Shown: positions 7,899 through 17,432, numbered from the stretch's first letter. The stretch: DNA of 64,000 nucleotides from Paenibacillus sp. RC67 (GCF_030020805.1 NZ_CP125098.1:531001-595000); one strand, 5' to 3'. The notes: generated by a model from the letters alone, not told the origin. Made by a program: numbers and translations.

Positions 7899-10211
7899 TC
7901 AGGACTGATTTTTTCGGAAGCTTTCCCGGTACTGCCCTGGGGTCATGCCCTCCTGCTTTCGGAAAAAGCGGTTGAAGTTCTGAGGTTGATACTGCAGCCT
8001 CTGAGCAATATCCTTAATAGGCATATCCGTCTCTATTAACCACTTTTTAGCCATCGTTATACGGAAGGCGGTAAGATAATCGCTAAAGGTCTGGCCGGTT
8101 TCCTTCCGAAATACACTGCTTAGATAGTTAGCATTGTAGTGTAAGTCCGCGGCACATTGCTCAATGGTGATCTCAGTGTCGAACTCCTTGTGGATACGAT
8201 CCAGCACCGTCTCGGATATGCTCTGATACTGCGAATCCAGCCGCTCACGGAAGATTTGAGTCAGCGGCAGAATAAGCCTGGATAAGAACCATTCCTCAAT
8301 CTCTTTGCCGATATGCAGCCTATTCAGTTCTTCGTAGTAAGACTCTCCGCTCGGGTTCAATTGGTTTAAGCGAATACCAGCCTCCTGAATCATGATAAGC
8401 ATATTGTTGAGCAGTCTCATGATCGGGACCTGATATTCCTGCGGCGACATTTCATGCTTGAAGATCGTTTTCATCAAATGCTCGAAGTGCTCAATTGCCT
8501 TCTGCTCGTCTGCTAATCGGATAGCGTCGAACATTTCGCTTTCCGTCAGCCATGGGTAGTCCAGATTCATCTGATGCTTCCCAGCATTCATATTGGCATA
8601 ATGAATAATGACGCCGACTCCCAAATGAATGCGGTGCTTCAATGCCTCAAGACCTTCCCGGTAGGCGATGGCCGTATGCTTCAGGTCATTGAAAGGGAGG
8701 CTAATTCCGATGCTGAACTTCATCTTCAAAATGTTTTGAATCATCTGTTGAAGCGATTCCGTCAGCGAGTAGATCCATCGGTTGTATTCCTCAGAATGCC
8801 CGCTCTGCTGTCCAACCAAAATAACCAAAGTCTGGTCGATAGTAACTGGAGGCAGTCGGAAGCCCTCGGGGATGGTTTCTTCCGTAATGTTGCTGATGGC
8901 AAAGAGCAGCAGATCCAGGTCTTCCTTCTCATAAGAGGTATCTTCAAGCGTGTCAATCTGTATGGTAATGACAGACATGACTTTCCATTCGTCGAACTTG
9001 CCGCTGAAGCCGAGCTGCTCCGTTTTTTCAATAATATCTTTACGGCGCATTGTCCCCTGGAACAGCTTCATAAGGAAAAAGTCCCGCGCTTGTTGAAAAT
9101 GGCGGTGCGTCTCCTGCTCCAACCTGCTCTTGGATAAGGAGAGGTCCTGCATCGTTCTGCCGATCATATCGAATTCATTAAGCCGGGGACCGCTGTGATG
9201 CGTGTCTTTCAACGGAATCTGTTTGATCATGCGGCGAATCGGACTGTACATGCGTCTGGAGGAGATCCAGGCAACGGTCATAAACACCAATACAATAATA
9301 ACGCTGACCAGAATGGTAAAATTCCGAATTTTGACCGATTCCTTGGTAAGGCTATCTATAGAAATAATCGACATATAAATCCAATTGTTATAGGAAGAAC
9401 GCAAATAGGTGGCTGTATACTTCTTGCCGTCGACTTCCGTTTGAAATTGATCGGAGGGCTTATTAAAAATCGATGGATTTTTGATAAATCCCGTGTTGAT
9501 TGCATATCTGCCGATCATGGATTGATCGTTATGGTATATTACCCGGTCCTGGTCATCTAATATCATGACGGTTTCCGATTCCCGGGGCTTATAGTTCAGG
9601 ATACCCGGCATATTGCACGAAGAAATGTTGGCAATGGACAAGCCGAACTTATCCAGGTCCTGGGTCGGCAGCTTCTGGACAAGACTGATCGTATAAGGGC
9701 ATGTGCTGGCATTGGCCTTTTCTTCGCTGTAGAACCATATGCTTGGGTTCAAAACCCATGATGTGGAGCTCGGGAGCATCATCTGATTGGAAATCTGGGA
9801 ACGATGAATGTATTGATCCATGCGGTAAAAACCTGAATTTTTTAACATCCAGTTTTGTTTAAGGTTGACGATAACGACATCCTCTAGGTTCGTATAGAAC
9901 GACTGGGTATTGCTAATTTCTTTGCGAAGATCTTTATATAGAATGAAGTCCTGCTCGGTAATTGGGCGCTTCAGCGCCTCGGACATCACGGTAGAATTGT
10001 TTAATTGGTCTAATGCGTGATTCACGGTTTGTAAAGTTTGCTCTACGTTGGAGTTCATTTGTGTCAATATTTGCAGCTGCTCCGAGTTAACCTGCTTCTG
10101 AATCTCCTGTGAGGATTTCATATAGGAGAAGAACCCTATAAAAATAACGGGAAGCGTACACAAAATACAGCCAAATAGAGTCATCTTAGTTAAAAAGCTG
10201 TATTTTCTCAT
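7899..10211 (-). CDS. Membrane-anchored AraC-family regulator with extracytoplasmic sensor (YesS/YtdP type)
   Basis: About 770 residues. TM helix 1 lies near residues 7-30 (TLFGCILCTLPVIFIGFFSY). A large extracytoplasmic Cache-like sensor of roughly 260 residues follows, then a second TM (NFTILVSVIIVLVFMTVAWI), a long cytoplasmic linker and a C-terminal AraC double HTH (EQCAADLHYNANYLSSVFRK, then IAQRLQYQPQNFNRFFRKQ). The organisation matches Bacillus YesS and YtdP, which sit beside pectin or sugar ABC importers and sense extracellular ligands. Its gene is divergent from the first solute-binding lipoprotein, so it likely activates that locus. Start 10211 is chosen for the RBS GGGAGG; the frame is also open to 10262. 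Confidence 0.88.
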   Translation of the reverse strand: MRKYSFLTKMTLFGCILCTLPVIFIGFFSYMKSSQEIQKQVNSEQLQILTQMNSNVEQTLQTVNHALDQLNNSTVMSEALKRPITEQDFILYKDLRKEISNTQSFYTNLEDVVIVNLKQNWMLKNSGFYRMDQYIHRSQISNQMMLPSSTSWVLNPSIWFYSEEKANASTCPYTISLVQKLPTQDLDKFGLSIANISSCNMPGILNYKPRESETVMILDDQDRVIYHNDQSMIGRYAINTGFIKNPSIFNKPSDQFQTEVDGKKYTATYLRSSYNNWIYMSIISIDSLTKESVKIRNFTILVSVIIVLVFMTVAWISSRRMYSPIRRMIKQIPLKDTHHSGPRLNEFDMIGRTMQDLSLSKSRLEQETHRHFQQARDFFLMKLFQGTMRRKDIIEKTEQLGFSGKFDEWKVMSVITIQIDTLEDTSYEKEDLDLLLFAISNITEETIPEGFRLPPVTIDQTLVILVGQQSGHSEEYNRWIYSLTESLQQMIQNILKMKFSIGISLPFNDLKHTAIAYREGLEALKHRIHLGVGVIIHYANMNAGKHQMNLDYPWLTESEMFDAIRLADEQKAIEHFEHLMKTIFKHEMSPQEYQVPIMRLLNNMLIMIQEAGIRLNQLNPSGESYYEELNRLHIGKEIEEWFLSRLILPLTQIFRERLDSQYQSISETVLDRIHKEFDTEITIEQCAADLHYNANYLSSVFRKETGQTFSDYLTAFRITMAKKWLIETDMPIKDIAQRLQYQPQNFNRFFRKQEGMTPGQYRESFRKNQS

Positions 10212-10347
10212 CGAATACCTCCCCGTCTGTTGGTTGTAGATCTTACTTCCTAATTGTAGCAAGGTTAAAGAGGTAAGAGCAATGCGTATTCATGACAAAT
10301 ATAACAAAAATTCGTCACGACAAGCCAGGTTTTCGACTTTTTTCGTG

Positions 10348-10353
10348 TATAAT
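10348..10353 (+). promoter_or_regulatory. -10 element upstream of the first solute-binding lipoprotein
   Basis: A perfect TATAAT lies 38 bases before ATG 10391. No recognisable -35 is found at 16-18 bases upstream, as expected for a promoter that depends on an activator such as the divergent AraC protein. Confidence 0.5.
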
Positions 10354-10390
10354 GAGATGTTAGAATGAGTTGGAAGGAGGTTGGACTAGG

Positions 10391-11920
10391 ATGAATAAAT
10401 ATGCTCTACGTTGGATTAGGCTGGCTATACTGGTTATTAGCGCTGGAGTGCTGCTCAGTTCCTGTTCCTCTGGAGTACCTGATGCAGAGAAGGAAAAAGC
10501 CAAGCTGGCGCTGACCCCGATTAGTATGATGGTACCGTTGTTCCAGCCTCAACCGCCCACGGATGAGCTTATGCGCGAGCTGAATGAGAAAACCGGCGCT
10601 GAACTGAATGTTCAGTGGATTCCGGATGATATTTATACGAGTAAGATGTTGAATGCACTGGAAACCAACACCTTAAAACAGGTGACCTATGTCAGGCAAA
10701 TTGACTACAATCTGGTGAAAAACTCCATTCGATCAGATATGTTCTGGGACATCGGACCCTACCTGGACTATTATCCGAACTTAAAAACGCTAAGTAAGGA
10801 TACGCTCAACGAGACTATGCTGGACGGCAAATATTATGGCTTGTACAATGAGCGTCCTTCCTCACGTCAAGGAATCATGATCCGCAAGGATTGGCTGGAA
10901 CGGCTGGGCCTGAAAGAACCGACTACGATGGATGAGCTTTATCAGGTTATTAAAGCGTTCACCTTGGATGATCCTGATGGCAACGGAAAACAGGATACGA
11001 TGGGAATGACCGACCGTAATGATTTGGTTTATGGCGCGTTCAAAACGTTAAGCTCCTATTTCGGAACGCCAAACAATTGGCTGTTGTCCAAAGGCACCTT
11101 TATTCCTGACTTTGAGACGCCAGAATATATGGACACCATGAACTTTATGAAAAAGCTGTACAGCGAGAATATCATGAATAAGGATTTTCCAGTAGCCAGC
11201 AAACAAGTGCAGCGTTATATGATGATTAGCGGGAAGGCAGGCGTCTATGTGGGCAGCCTTTCCGATGCGCCAAGGATGTTTGAGGAAATGAAGCAGGTGA
11301 ATGCCAACGCCGATTTAACGCTCATCAACCACATTCAGGGGCCAAAGGGCTATGGAGTTTGGTCCATTCCGCATTATAGCGGGCTGTTCCTCTTCTCCAA
11401 AAAGTCGATCAAAACTCAAGAAGAGCTGAAAGCGATTCTTGCATTCTTCGATAAAACGATGAATAAGGATGCAGCTAACCTGATGCTCTACGGCCAGGAG
11501 GGCAAGCATTATTTGATTAAGGATGGGCAGGTTGCCGTTCCTACAGAGATGTTCCAGCGGATGAATGCGGAGGTTCGCCCTCTCTTGTCTCTTATGATAG
11601 CGAACATCAGCAATCCTAATCTGTTGAAGCCAAGCGAAAAGGGACAGGAGCCTATTCTTCAAAAAGTGAATCAGCTGGTTGCGGATAACGAAAGTATGCT
11701 GATTCATGATCCGACCGTAGGCTTGTCTTCGCTAACCAATGATGCTCATGGAACGGAACTGGGCTCAATCATGACCAACGCGACCTATAATTATATTCTC
11801 GGCAAAATTGACGCCGCAGGCTTCCGTAATGAAATCGAATCTTGGAAGAACAGGGGCGGAGCTCAGATTATTAAGGAGTTTGAGGAAGCGTACAATAAAA
11901 GTAAGACAGCTGCCCGATAA
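10391..11920 (+). CDS. ABC importer solute-binding lipoprotein, LplA/YtcQ type (paralogue 1)
   Basis: A family 1 extracellular solute-binding protein of 509 residues, lipid-anchored outside the membrane. It has a signal peptide ending in the lipobox LLSSC. Core motifs shared with the next gene are DMFWDIGPYLDYYPNLK, DRNDLVYGAFKT and SYFGTPN. It should capture an oligosaccharide for the CUT1 permeases at 13847-15700. Start ATG 10391 follows AGGAGG at 10375-10380; an upstream TTG at 10370 overlaps the RBS and is rejected. It has its own terminator and is a separate transcription unit from paralogue 2. The Met-rich mature start (PISMMVPLFQPQPPTDE) differs from paralogue 2. Confidence 0.9.
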   Translation: MNKYALRWIRLAILVISAGVLLSSCSSGVPDAEKEKAKLALTPISMMVPLFQPQPPTDELMRELNEKTGAELNVQWIPDDIYTSKMLNALETNTLKQVTYVRQIDYNLVKNSIRSDMFWDIGPYLDYYPNLKTLSKDTLNETMLDGKYYGLYNERPSSRQGIMIRKDWLERLGLKEPTTMDELYQVIKAFTLDDPDGNGKQDTMGMTDRNDLVYGAFKTLSSYFGTPNNWLLSKGTFIPDFETPEYMDTMNFMKKLYSENIMNKDFPVASKQVQRYMMISGKAGVYVGSLSDAPRMFEEMKQVNANADLTLINHIQGPKGYGVWSIPHYSGLFLFSKKSIKTQEELKAILAFFDKTMNKDAANLMLYGQEGKHYLIKDGQVAVPTEMFQRMNAEVRPLLSLMIANISNPNLLKPSEKGQEPILQKVNQLVADNESMLIHDPTVGLSSLTNDAHGTELGSIMTNATYNYILGKIDAAGFRNEIESWKNRGGAQIIKEFEEAYNKSKTAAR

Positions 11921-11937
11921 ATGAATGATAAATTGAA

Positions 11938-11968
11938 CCTGCCAGGCTCCAGCTTGGCGGGTTTTTTG
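11938..11968 (+). terminator. Terminator between the two solute-binding protein genes
   Basis: Stem CCTGCCA(GG) / (CT)TGGCGGG followed by T6. It separates the two lipoprotein genes transcriptionally. Confidence 0.8.
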
Positions 11969-12198
11969 TCGTTTTATGTCATTACAAAAACGCTGTACAG
12001 GGGCTATATCAGGTTAATTTCTGCATATCCGATTAGCGTGAACCCGCGCCAATACTGGGTTTATAAGATGTGAGTCAGGGATAATGTACGAAATCTGTAA
12101 TAGAGGTTACATTATTAATCGACAGACGGAATAGCAGCACATGAGCAGCAGTTTATAGTTTATAAATACAGAGTTAGGAAAATGGGGAGGAAGAGAAA

Positions 12199-13731
12199 AT
12201 GAGAAAGTCTTCTAAAGATTTGAAATGGGTAAGCGCTATTTGTACACTCGCTTTGGCTGGTTCAGTCGTTGCGGGATGCAGCAGCAGTAAAGGAACTGAA
12301 ACAAAAGATGCAGCCGCAGGCTCCAATGATAACAATAAACAACCTGTAAAAATTACAATGATGGCTGACTTGCAGACAACTGAGGTACCTTCAGATAAGC
12401 TCGAAAAAATATTGGAAGAAAAAACAAACTCCCAGCTTGATATTCAATGGGTTCCAGACGGTTCGTATGATGAGAAATTCCAAGCAGCTTTTGCAACCGG
12501 TTCCCTGCCTCAAGTGGTTTATCTTAAGAACCAAGCTTCCTTCATTCTGATGAGAGATGCTATCAAGAACGGTCAGTTCTGGGAAATCGGTCCTTACTTG
12601 AAGGATTATCCGAATCTGAAAAATTTGGATCCTAAAGTTTTGAAAAATACAGAAGTAGCGGGCAAGATTTATTCCCTGTACCAAGAAAGACAACCAGCTC
12701 GCTCCGGTTTAATCTACCGGAAGGATTGGGCTGATAAACTAGGCATCCCAGCTCCTCAAACCGTAGACGATTTTTATAACATGCTGAAGAAATTTAAAGA
12801 AGCTGATTTGGCGGGCGGAGGCAAAACAATTCCGTTGGCAGACCGTAATGATTTGGTTTACGGATCTTTCAAAACGGTCGCCATGTACTTCGGCACTCCA
12901 AATGGCTGGGGCGTTCAAGATGGCAAGCTGACACCAGATTTCATGAGCAAAGGCTATTTAGATACACTTAAATTTTATAAAAAGCTGCGTGAAGAGGGCT
13001 TGATCAACCAAGACTTCCCTGTAACAAGCAAAACCGACCAGCAAAACCTGATGTATACAGGCAGAGCGGGAGCGTACATCGGAACGATGGGCGATGTTAA
13101 AACGATGCAGGAGAAAACGGAGAAAAACTTCCCTGAAGCGAAGTTCGATGTCGTTAACGAGATTAAAGATAACACTGGTAAAACTATTACATGGGGCCTT
13201 CCAGGATATGGAACGGTTGTACTCTTCCCTAAATCGTCTGTTAAAACCGAGAAGGATTTGAAAAGCATCCTGACCGTTATGGATAAGTTCTACTCTCCTG
13301 AAATTGCTGACCTGTTGAAATTCGGCGTGGAAGGCGAGCATTACACCAAGAAAGACGGTAAAGTATTGCCTTCGACAGACAGCAAATTGGTAGAGAAAGA
13401 AGTAAGACCTTACTTGAACATGGCTCTGTATGAAACAACCAATATTACGCCTTCCTTCTACACATTGCCTGTTGCTGAGAAAGCGAACAATTTATCCAAT
13501 GCAGCAGTTAAATTTATGGTTACAGATCCTACTGTGGCTCTGGATTCCAAAACATACAACGAGAAGGGCGCAAGACTTCAGGATCAGATTAAAGATGCAA
13601 CCTACCAATTCGTAATGGGTAAAATCGATGAAGCTGCTTACCAAACAGCAATTAAGAAGTGGCAAAATGACGGTGGTCAAAAAATCATCGATGAATTCAA
13701 CGAACAGTATAAAAGCAACGGTGGCAAATAA
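12199..13731 (+). CDS. ABC importer solute-binding lipoprotein, LplA/YtcQ type (paralogue 2)
   Basis: 510 residues with signal peptide and lipobox VVAGC, followed by a Ser/Asn/Lys-rich linker. It shares with paralogue 1 the motifs GQFWEIGPYLKDYPNLK, DRNDLVYGSFKT and MYFGTPN, and the C-terminal KWQNDGGQKIIDEF. It lies immediately upstream of both permease genes, so it is the operon's own binding protein. RBS GGGGAGG supports ATG 12199. A stem-loop without a long T run follows at 13763, a common arrangement that raises the level of binding protein over permease. The sugar is not known; context suggests a plant polysaccharide fragment. Confidence 0.92.
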   Translation: MRKSSKDLKWVSAICTLALAGSVVAGCSSSKGTETKDAAAGSNDNNKQPVKITMMADLQTTEVPSDKLEKILEEKTNSQLDIQWVPDGSYDEKFQAAFATGSLPQVVYLKNQASFILMRDAIKNGQFWEIGPYLKDYPNLKNLDPKVLKNTEVAGKIYSLYQERQPARSGLIYRKDWADKLGIPAPQTVDDFYNMLKKFKEADLAGGGKTIPLADRNDLVYGSFKTVAMYFGTPNGWGVQDGKLTPDFMSKGYLDTLKFYKKLREEGLINQDFPVTSKTDQQNLMYTGRAGAYIGTMGDVKTMQEKTEKNFPEAKFDVVNEIKDNTGKTITWGLPGYGTVVLFPKSSVKTEKDLKSILTVMDKFYSPEIADLLKFGVEGEHYTKKDGKVLPSTDSKLVEKEVRPYLNMALYETTNITPSFYTLPVAEKANNLSNAAVKFMVTDPTVALDSKTYNEKGARLQDQIKDATYQFVMGKIDEAAYQTAIKKWQNDGGQKIIDEFNEQYKSNGGK

Positions 13732-13762
13732 GCTGATCCCATAAGAGGTGATTCATGGCAAG

Positions 13763-13785
13763 GGCTGCTGAGCCGATCGGCAGCC
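13763..13785 (+). promoter_or_regulatory. Intergenic stem-loop between binding protein and permease genes
   Basis: GGCTGC / GCAGCC with an 11-base loop and no T tract. It could protect the upstream mRNA 3' end or partly stop transcription, giving more binding protein than permease. Confidence 0.45.
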
Positions 13786-13846
13786 TAAGCCTATCTCATT
13801 TATTCATGCATCTCATGATTGCTAACGATAGAAAGGAATGAACGTT

Positions 13847-14800
13847 ATGAATAATACGGCTGCACAGTCAACCGCAGTGATTGTTCCCAAGCCAACAAGC
13901 AGTCTTTGGAAAAGGGTCGTTCGCAACCGTTACATTTACCTGATGATTTTGCCGGGATTTCTCTATTTTCTAATATTTAAATATGTTCCAATGTTCGGTC
14001 TAATTATCTCGTTTCAGGATTACCAGCCGTATAAAGGGATTATGGGAAGCGAATGGGTAGGGCTGGAGCATTTTAAAAGACTGTTTACCGATTCGGAATT
14101 TTGGAACATATTCAAAAATACGTTGGTTGTGTTTGTCGTCAACATTGTGTTTTATTTTCCGGTACCGATAGTATTGGCACTTATGCTTAATGAAGTCACT
14201 CATTCGTATTTCAAGCGCGTCGTGCAGACGATTGTTTATATCCCTCACTTTTTGTCATGGGTTATCGTTGTATCCATCTCGTTCGTAATGCTGACGATGG
14301 ATGGCGGGCTTATTAACGAGCTAATTACTTATTTCGGCGGACAGCCGGTCAACTTCCTCATGAGCGAGGAGTGGTTTAACCCGATTTATGTCCTTCAAGT
14401 CATTTGGCGCGAAGCGGGCTGGGGAACCATCGTCTATTTAGCCGCAATGGCAGCTATTGACCCAGGTCTTTATGAAGCGGCAAGAATGGATGGAGCTGGA
14501 CGATTCCGTCAAATCTGGCATATTACGATTCCGAGTATCCGAAGCGTCGTTATCGTTCTGCTTATTCTGAAAGTGGGCAGCGTCCTGGATACCAGCTTTG
14601 AGCATATTTACTTGCTGTTGAACTCAATGAATAAAAATGTGGCCGAGATTCTCGATACTTTCGTTTATACTGCCGGCTTGAAGCAAGGACAATTCAGCTT
14701 TAGTACCGCAGTCGGCTTGTTCAAATCCGTCATTGGCCTAATTCTGGTACTATTCTCCAACTGGCTGGCTAAGAAATTCGGTGAGGACGGAATTTACTAA
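13847..14800 (+). CDS. ABC transporter permease, CUT1 family (LplB-like)
   Basis: About 317 residues with six predicted membrane helices, the first being YIYLMILPGFLYFLIF. The EAA loop that contacts the ATPase is visible as EAARMDGAGRFRQIWHITIP. With the next gene it forms the heterodimeric channel of a CUT1 carbohydrate importer. Start: ATG 13838 is only one base from the AAAGGA site, whereas ATG 13847 is 10 bases away and is preferred. No ATPase gene is nearby; CUT1 systems of this type usually share an MsmX-like ATPase encoded elsewhere. Confidence 0.93.
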   Translation: MNNTAAQSTAVIVPKPTSSLWKRVVRNRYIYLMILPGFLYFLIFKYVPMFGLIISFQDYQPYKGIMGSEWVGLEHFKRLFTDSEFWNIFKNTLVVFVVNIVFYFPVPIVLALMLNEVTHSYFKRVVQTIVYIPHFLSWVIVVSISFVMLTMDGGLINELITYFGGQPVNFLMSEEWFNPIYVLQVIWREAGWGTIVYLAAMAAIDPGLYEAARMDGAGRFRQIWHITIPSIRSVVIVLLILKVGSVLDTSFEHIYLLLNSMNKNVAEILDTFVYTAGLKQGQFSFSTAVGLFKSVIGLILVLFSNWLAKKFGEDGIY

Positions 14801-14827
14801 GCCGTTTACTTCAAAGGAGGCATCCAC

Positions 14828-15700
14828 ATGGTTCAAGATAAAACAATAGCCAGCCGATTATTCGACTTTTTTAATATTTTTCTCCTTATCATCGTTTCGC
14901 TGCTTATGCTTCTGCCGTTCCTTCACGTGGTTATGGGCTCGTTTACTACAGCTGAAGAGATGGCACGCAAGCCGTTTGTATTGTTTCCTACTGAATTCAC
15001 ATTGAGTGCTTATCAATATATTTTATCAACGGGAACTCTCTTTAAGGCGTTGGCAGTGTCCATTGGCGTTACCGCGGGAGGTACGCTGATCAGTATGTTC
15101 CTAACGTCGTTGATGGCTTACGGGCTGACAAGAAGAGATCTCGATGGCCGTAAAACCGTTAACCTGATGATCGTGTTCACCATGCTGTTCAGCGGCGGCT
15201 TGATTCCTTCCTTCCTCGTTGTAAAAAGCATGGGTCTGGTTGACAGCTACTTGGCAATGATTTTGCCTAGTGCGATCAGCGCATTTAACCTGATCATTCT
15301 GCGCAGCTTTTTCCAAAACTTGCCGGATGGTCTGGAAGAATCCGCAAAGATTGACGGCTGCGGAGATTTCGGAATTTTGTTCAAAATCGTTCTGCCTTTG
15401 TCACTGCCATCTTTGGCCACCATTTCTTTGTTCTACGCGGTAAACTACTGGAATTCCTATTTCAGTGCTATTATGTACATTAACGATGCGTCGAAATGGC
15501 CGATTCAAGTGCTGCTGCGTCAAATTGTTATTGCAGCGAGTGGTATGGCTGCGGATACGGGCAACGACTTCATTAAGCCGCCTGAGCAAACGATCAAGAT
15601 GGCTGTAATCGTTGTTTCGACCCTTCCGATTTTGATTGTATATCCATTCCTGCAAAAGTATTTCGCCAAAGGCGCTTTGGTTGGTTCTGTTAAAGGATAA
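14828..15700 (+). CDS. ABC transporter permease, CUT1 family (LplC-like)
   Basis: 290 residues with six predicted membrane helices and the EAA loop EESAKIDGCGDFGILFKIVLP. It starts 27 bases after the previous permease with a strong AAAGGAGG site, so the two are co-translated partners. The protein ends in LQKYFAKGALVGSVKG, the conserved tail of this subfamily. It is the last gene of the operon and is followed by a long hairpin terminator. Confidence 0.93.
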   Translation: MVQDKTIASRLFDFFNIFLLIIVSLLMLLPFLHVVMGSFTTAEEMARKPFVLFPTEFTLSAYQYILSTGTLFKALAVSIGVTAGGTLISMFLTSLMAYGLTRRDLDGRKTVNLMIVFTMLFSGGLIPSFLVVKSMGLVDSYLAMILPSAISAFNLIILRSFFQNLPDGLEESAKIDGCGDFGILFKIVLPLSLPSLATISLFYAVNYWNSYFSAIMYINDASKWPIQVLLRQIVIAASGMAADTGNDFIKPPEQTIKMAVIVVSTLPILIVYPFLQKYFAKGALVGSVKG

Positions 15701-15726
15701 TCCTTCTTAGTAGGATAAAAACGAAA

Positions 15727-15777
15727 AAACGCTCCTGTATGCTACGGCTTGGCCGTAGTTTTACAAGGGCGTTTTTG
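15727..15777 (+). terminator. Terminator of the importer operon
   Basis: Two-level hairpin: outer AACGC.CC.TGTA / TACA.GGGCGTT, inner CTACGG / CCGTAG, followed by T5. Confidence 0.85.
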
Positions 15778-15826
15778 CTGGGCTATTCATTAGCTATGTT
15801 AAATAAGACGATTGGCGGATAAACCC

Positions 15827-16645
15827 TCATGGCAAGAATCCCGCTTGGCTGACATAGACCCGGTTCGTAGGGAAGTGAGCCCTTAAATCGCTTAGCACAC
15901 GCTGGTAGGCGCTTCGATCATACCACTCCGACATGCCTAACTGCTCGTAAATACGACGAATGCCGAGTCGTTCGGTTCGCTTTCCTAAGCTGCCGTCACC
16001 CATGAAGAAGTCATCAATACACACGCGATCTACCACTTCCGCCAGTCGTTCAGCGAACTGATCAGAGGATGGCAGCACAGGGGATATCGCAGCCTGTACA
16101 TCCAGTCCTTGGTCAGTAAGCTGCTTCAATGCCTTCATTCTTGCAGCCAAAGGTGGAGCTGCAGGGGTAAAAGCCCGTCGTACCGGTTCCAGATCGGTTT
16201 CGACTGTCATGCTGATGCGTACTCGGTCCTTCATTTGGAGCAGCAGGTCTATATCCCGGGTAACAAGGGGGCTTCGTGTCTGAACGAGCAGGAAGTCCGG
16301 CTGTTCCTGCACCATGACTTCAAGCAGGGAGCGGGTGAGCTGTTCGCGATACTCAACAGGCTGGTAAGGATCCGTACTTGAAGACATGAAGATCGTCACC
16401 GGTCCTTTACGACGAGCTTTGAGCAGTTCCTTGGCCAGGAGCGCAGCAGCTCCTTCCTTAATATCGACCCAAGTACCCCAGGATTCCGCACGGAACTTGG
16501 CTACTGGCATTTCCCTCACATAACAGTATGAGCAGGAAAAAGCGCATCCCGTGTAAGGATTCAGCGTATGGCTGTATTCGGTCAAATAACCGCTGGCAGG
16601 GTTTAGTAGCTGCTTGGGAATTTTGCGGATAAGGGATGGCTGCAT
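15827..16645 (-). CDS. SPL-like radical SAM protein
   Basis: 272 residues. CAFSCSYCY near residue 34 is the CxxxCxxC cluster motif that binds the 4Fe-4S centre of radical SAM enzymes. Further family signatures are MSSSTDPYQPVE and ISMTVETDLEPVRRAF. The closest group I recognise is the spore photoproduct lyase-like / Rv2578c-type radical SAM family. It is shorter than true SplB (about 340 residues) and lacks its C-terminal region, so a photoproduct lyase role is not claimed. RBS AGAGGTG supports ATG 16645. Monocistronic. Confidence 0.8.
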   Translation of the reverse strand: MQPSLIRKIPKQLLNPASGYLTEYSHTLNPYTGCAFSCSYCYVREMPVAKFRAESWGTWVDIKEGAAALLAKELLKARRKGPVTIFMSSSTDPYQPVEYREQLTRSLLEVMVQEQPDFLLVQTRSPLVTRDIDLLLQMKDRVRISMTVETDLEPVRRAFTPAAPPLAARMKALKQLTDQGLDVQAAISPVLPSSDQFAERLAEVVDRVCIDDFFMGDGSLGKRTERLGIRRIYEQLGMSEWYDRSAYQRVLSDLRAHFPTNRVYVSQAGFLP

Positions 16646-16804
16646 GAATAAACACCTCTTTACTCGAGAGTAATGGTAAATAGGATAATGAGTCGGAGCA
16701 CAGTGTTATATGCTCCTTGTTCTCAAATTATAGCAAATAAGCTTTACTCACGTGAAATAACTTCCCCCGTTTGGTGGAGGTTGCATGGTAAGGGGGTTAG
16801 GCTA

Positions 16805-16840
16805 AAAGAAAAACCTTCCGCCATAAAAAGCGGAAGGCTT
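16805..16840 (-). terminator. Terminator of the PepSY protein gene
   Basis: On the minus strand GCCTTCCGC / GCGGAAGG with an 8-base loop, then a TTTTTCTTTT tail. Confidence 0.85.
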
Positions 16841-16847
16841 AAAAGCA

Positions 16848-17249
16848 TTATTCCATATCTTCAACCGTTTCCATATCATTATCGGATTGTTCAACAGCAA
16901 TGATTTTCCCGGTGCTGGCGTCGACTTTGACTTCCATCATTTGCGAGTGTTTGTCTTCAATGACTACGTTATAGACGACTGTTCCATCCTCAATATCAAG
17001 CATAACCTCCTGGACTTTTCCCGCTACCTTCTTCTTTGCGATGATGACGCTTTGATCTTTCGTAATCTTTGCTTGCTTCTGTAATTCAGCTTGCTCCGCT
17101 GCTGCCTCTTCATCGTAATTCATCATTTGCTCCGTCTCCGAGGGGGCGGAGCTGGCAGCTGGATTTGCTGAGGTTGGATGCGTCAAGCTCAAGCTTCCCC
17201 CGACCATTAGCGTCATGAGAGCGGCCCGTATCCACACTTTATTGTTCAT
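16848..17249 (-). CDS. Secreted PepSY-domain protein
   Basis: 133 residues with an N-terminal signal peptide (RAALMTLMVGGSLSLTHPTSA). A low-complexity acidic, Ala/Gln-rich spacer follows, then one PepSY domain (about 60-125: ITKDQSVIIAKKKVAGKV, then YNVVIEDKHSQMMEVKVDASTGKIIAVEQ). PepSY domains are thought to inhibit or modulate proteases or to act as chaperone-like modules outside the cell. It has its own AAGGAGG site and terminator. No partner gene is evident. Confidence 0.78.
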   Translation of the reverse strand: MNNKVWIRAALMTLMVGGSLSLTHPTSANPAASSAPSETEQMMNYDEEAAAEQAELQKQAKITKDQSVIIAKKKVAGKVQEVMLDIEDGTVVYNVVIEDKHSQMMEVKVDASTGKIIAVEQSDNDMETVEDME

Positions 17250-17399
17250 CTAAGTGCCTCCTTAGTAAGCTGATCGATTTGTTGTTACTAGCTATATCAT
17301 ATCCACAAAATATGGGAGCAATCGGCTTAATCATCCTGAAAGGAATGGTAAAAATAGGGAGGGTTACATAGTGACCTGTGCACTGTGTGTGAATAACAG

Positions 17400-17432
17400 C
17401 AAAAAGACGGCCGCACCAGGCAGCCGTCTTAA
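17400..17432 (-). terminator. Terminator of the aldolase-family gene
   Basis: Minus strand AAGACGGC / GGCCGTCTT with a 10-base loop followed by TTTTTG. Confidence 0.85.

Noticed and set aside
15827..16645. Spore photoproduct lyase (splB)
   Set aside because: The radical SAM motif is present, but the protein is too short and lacks the SplB C-terminal region, so only an SPL-like family call is made.
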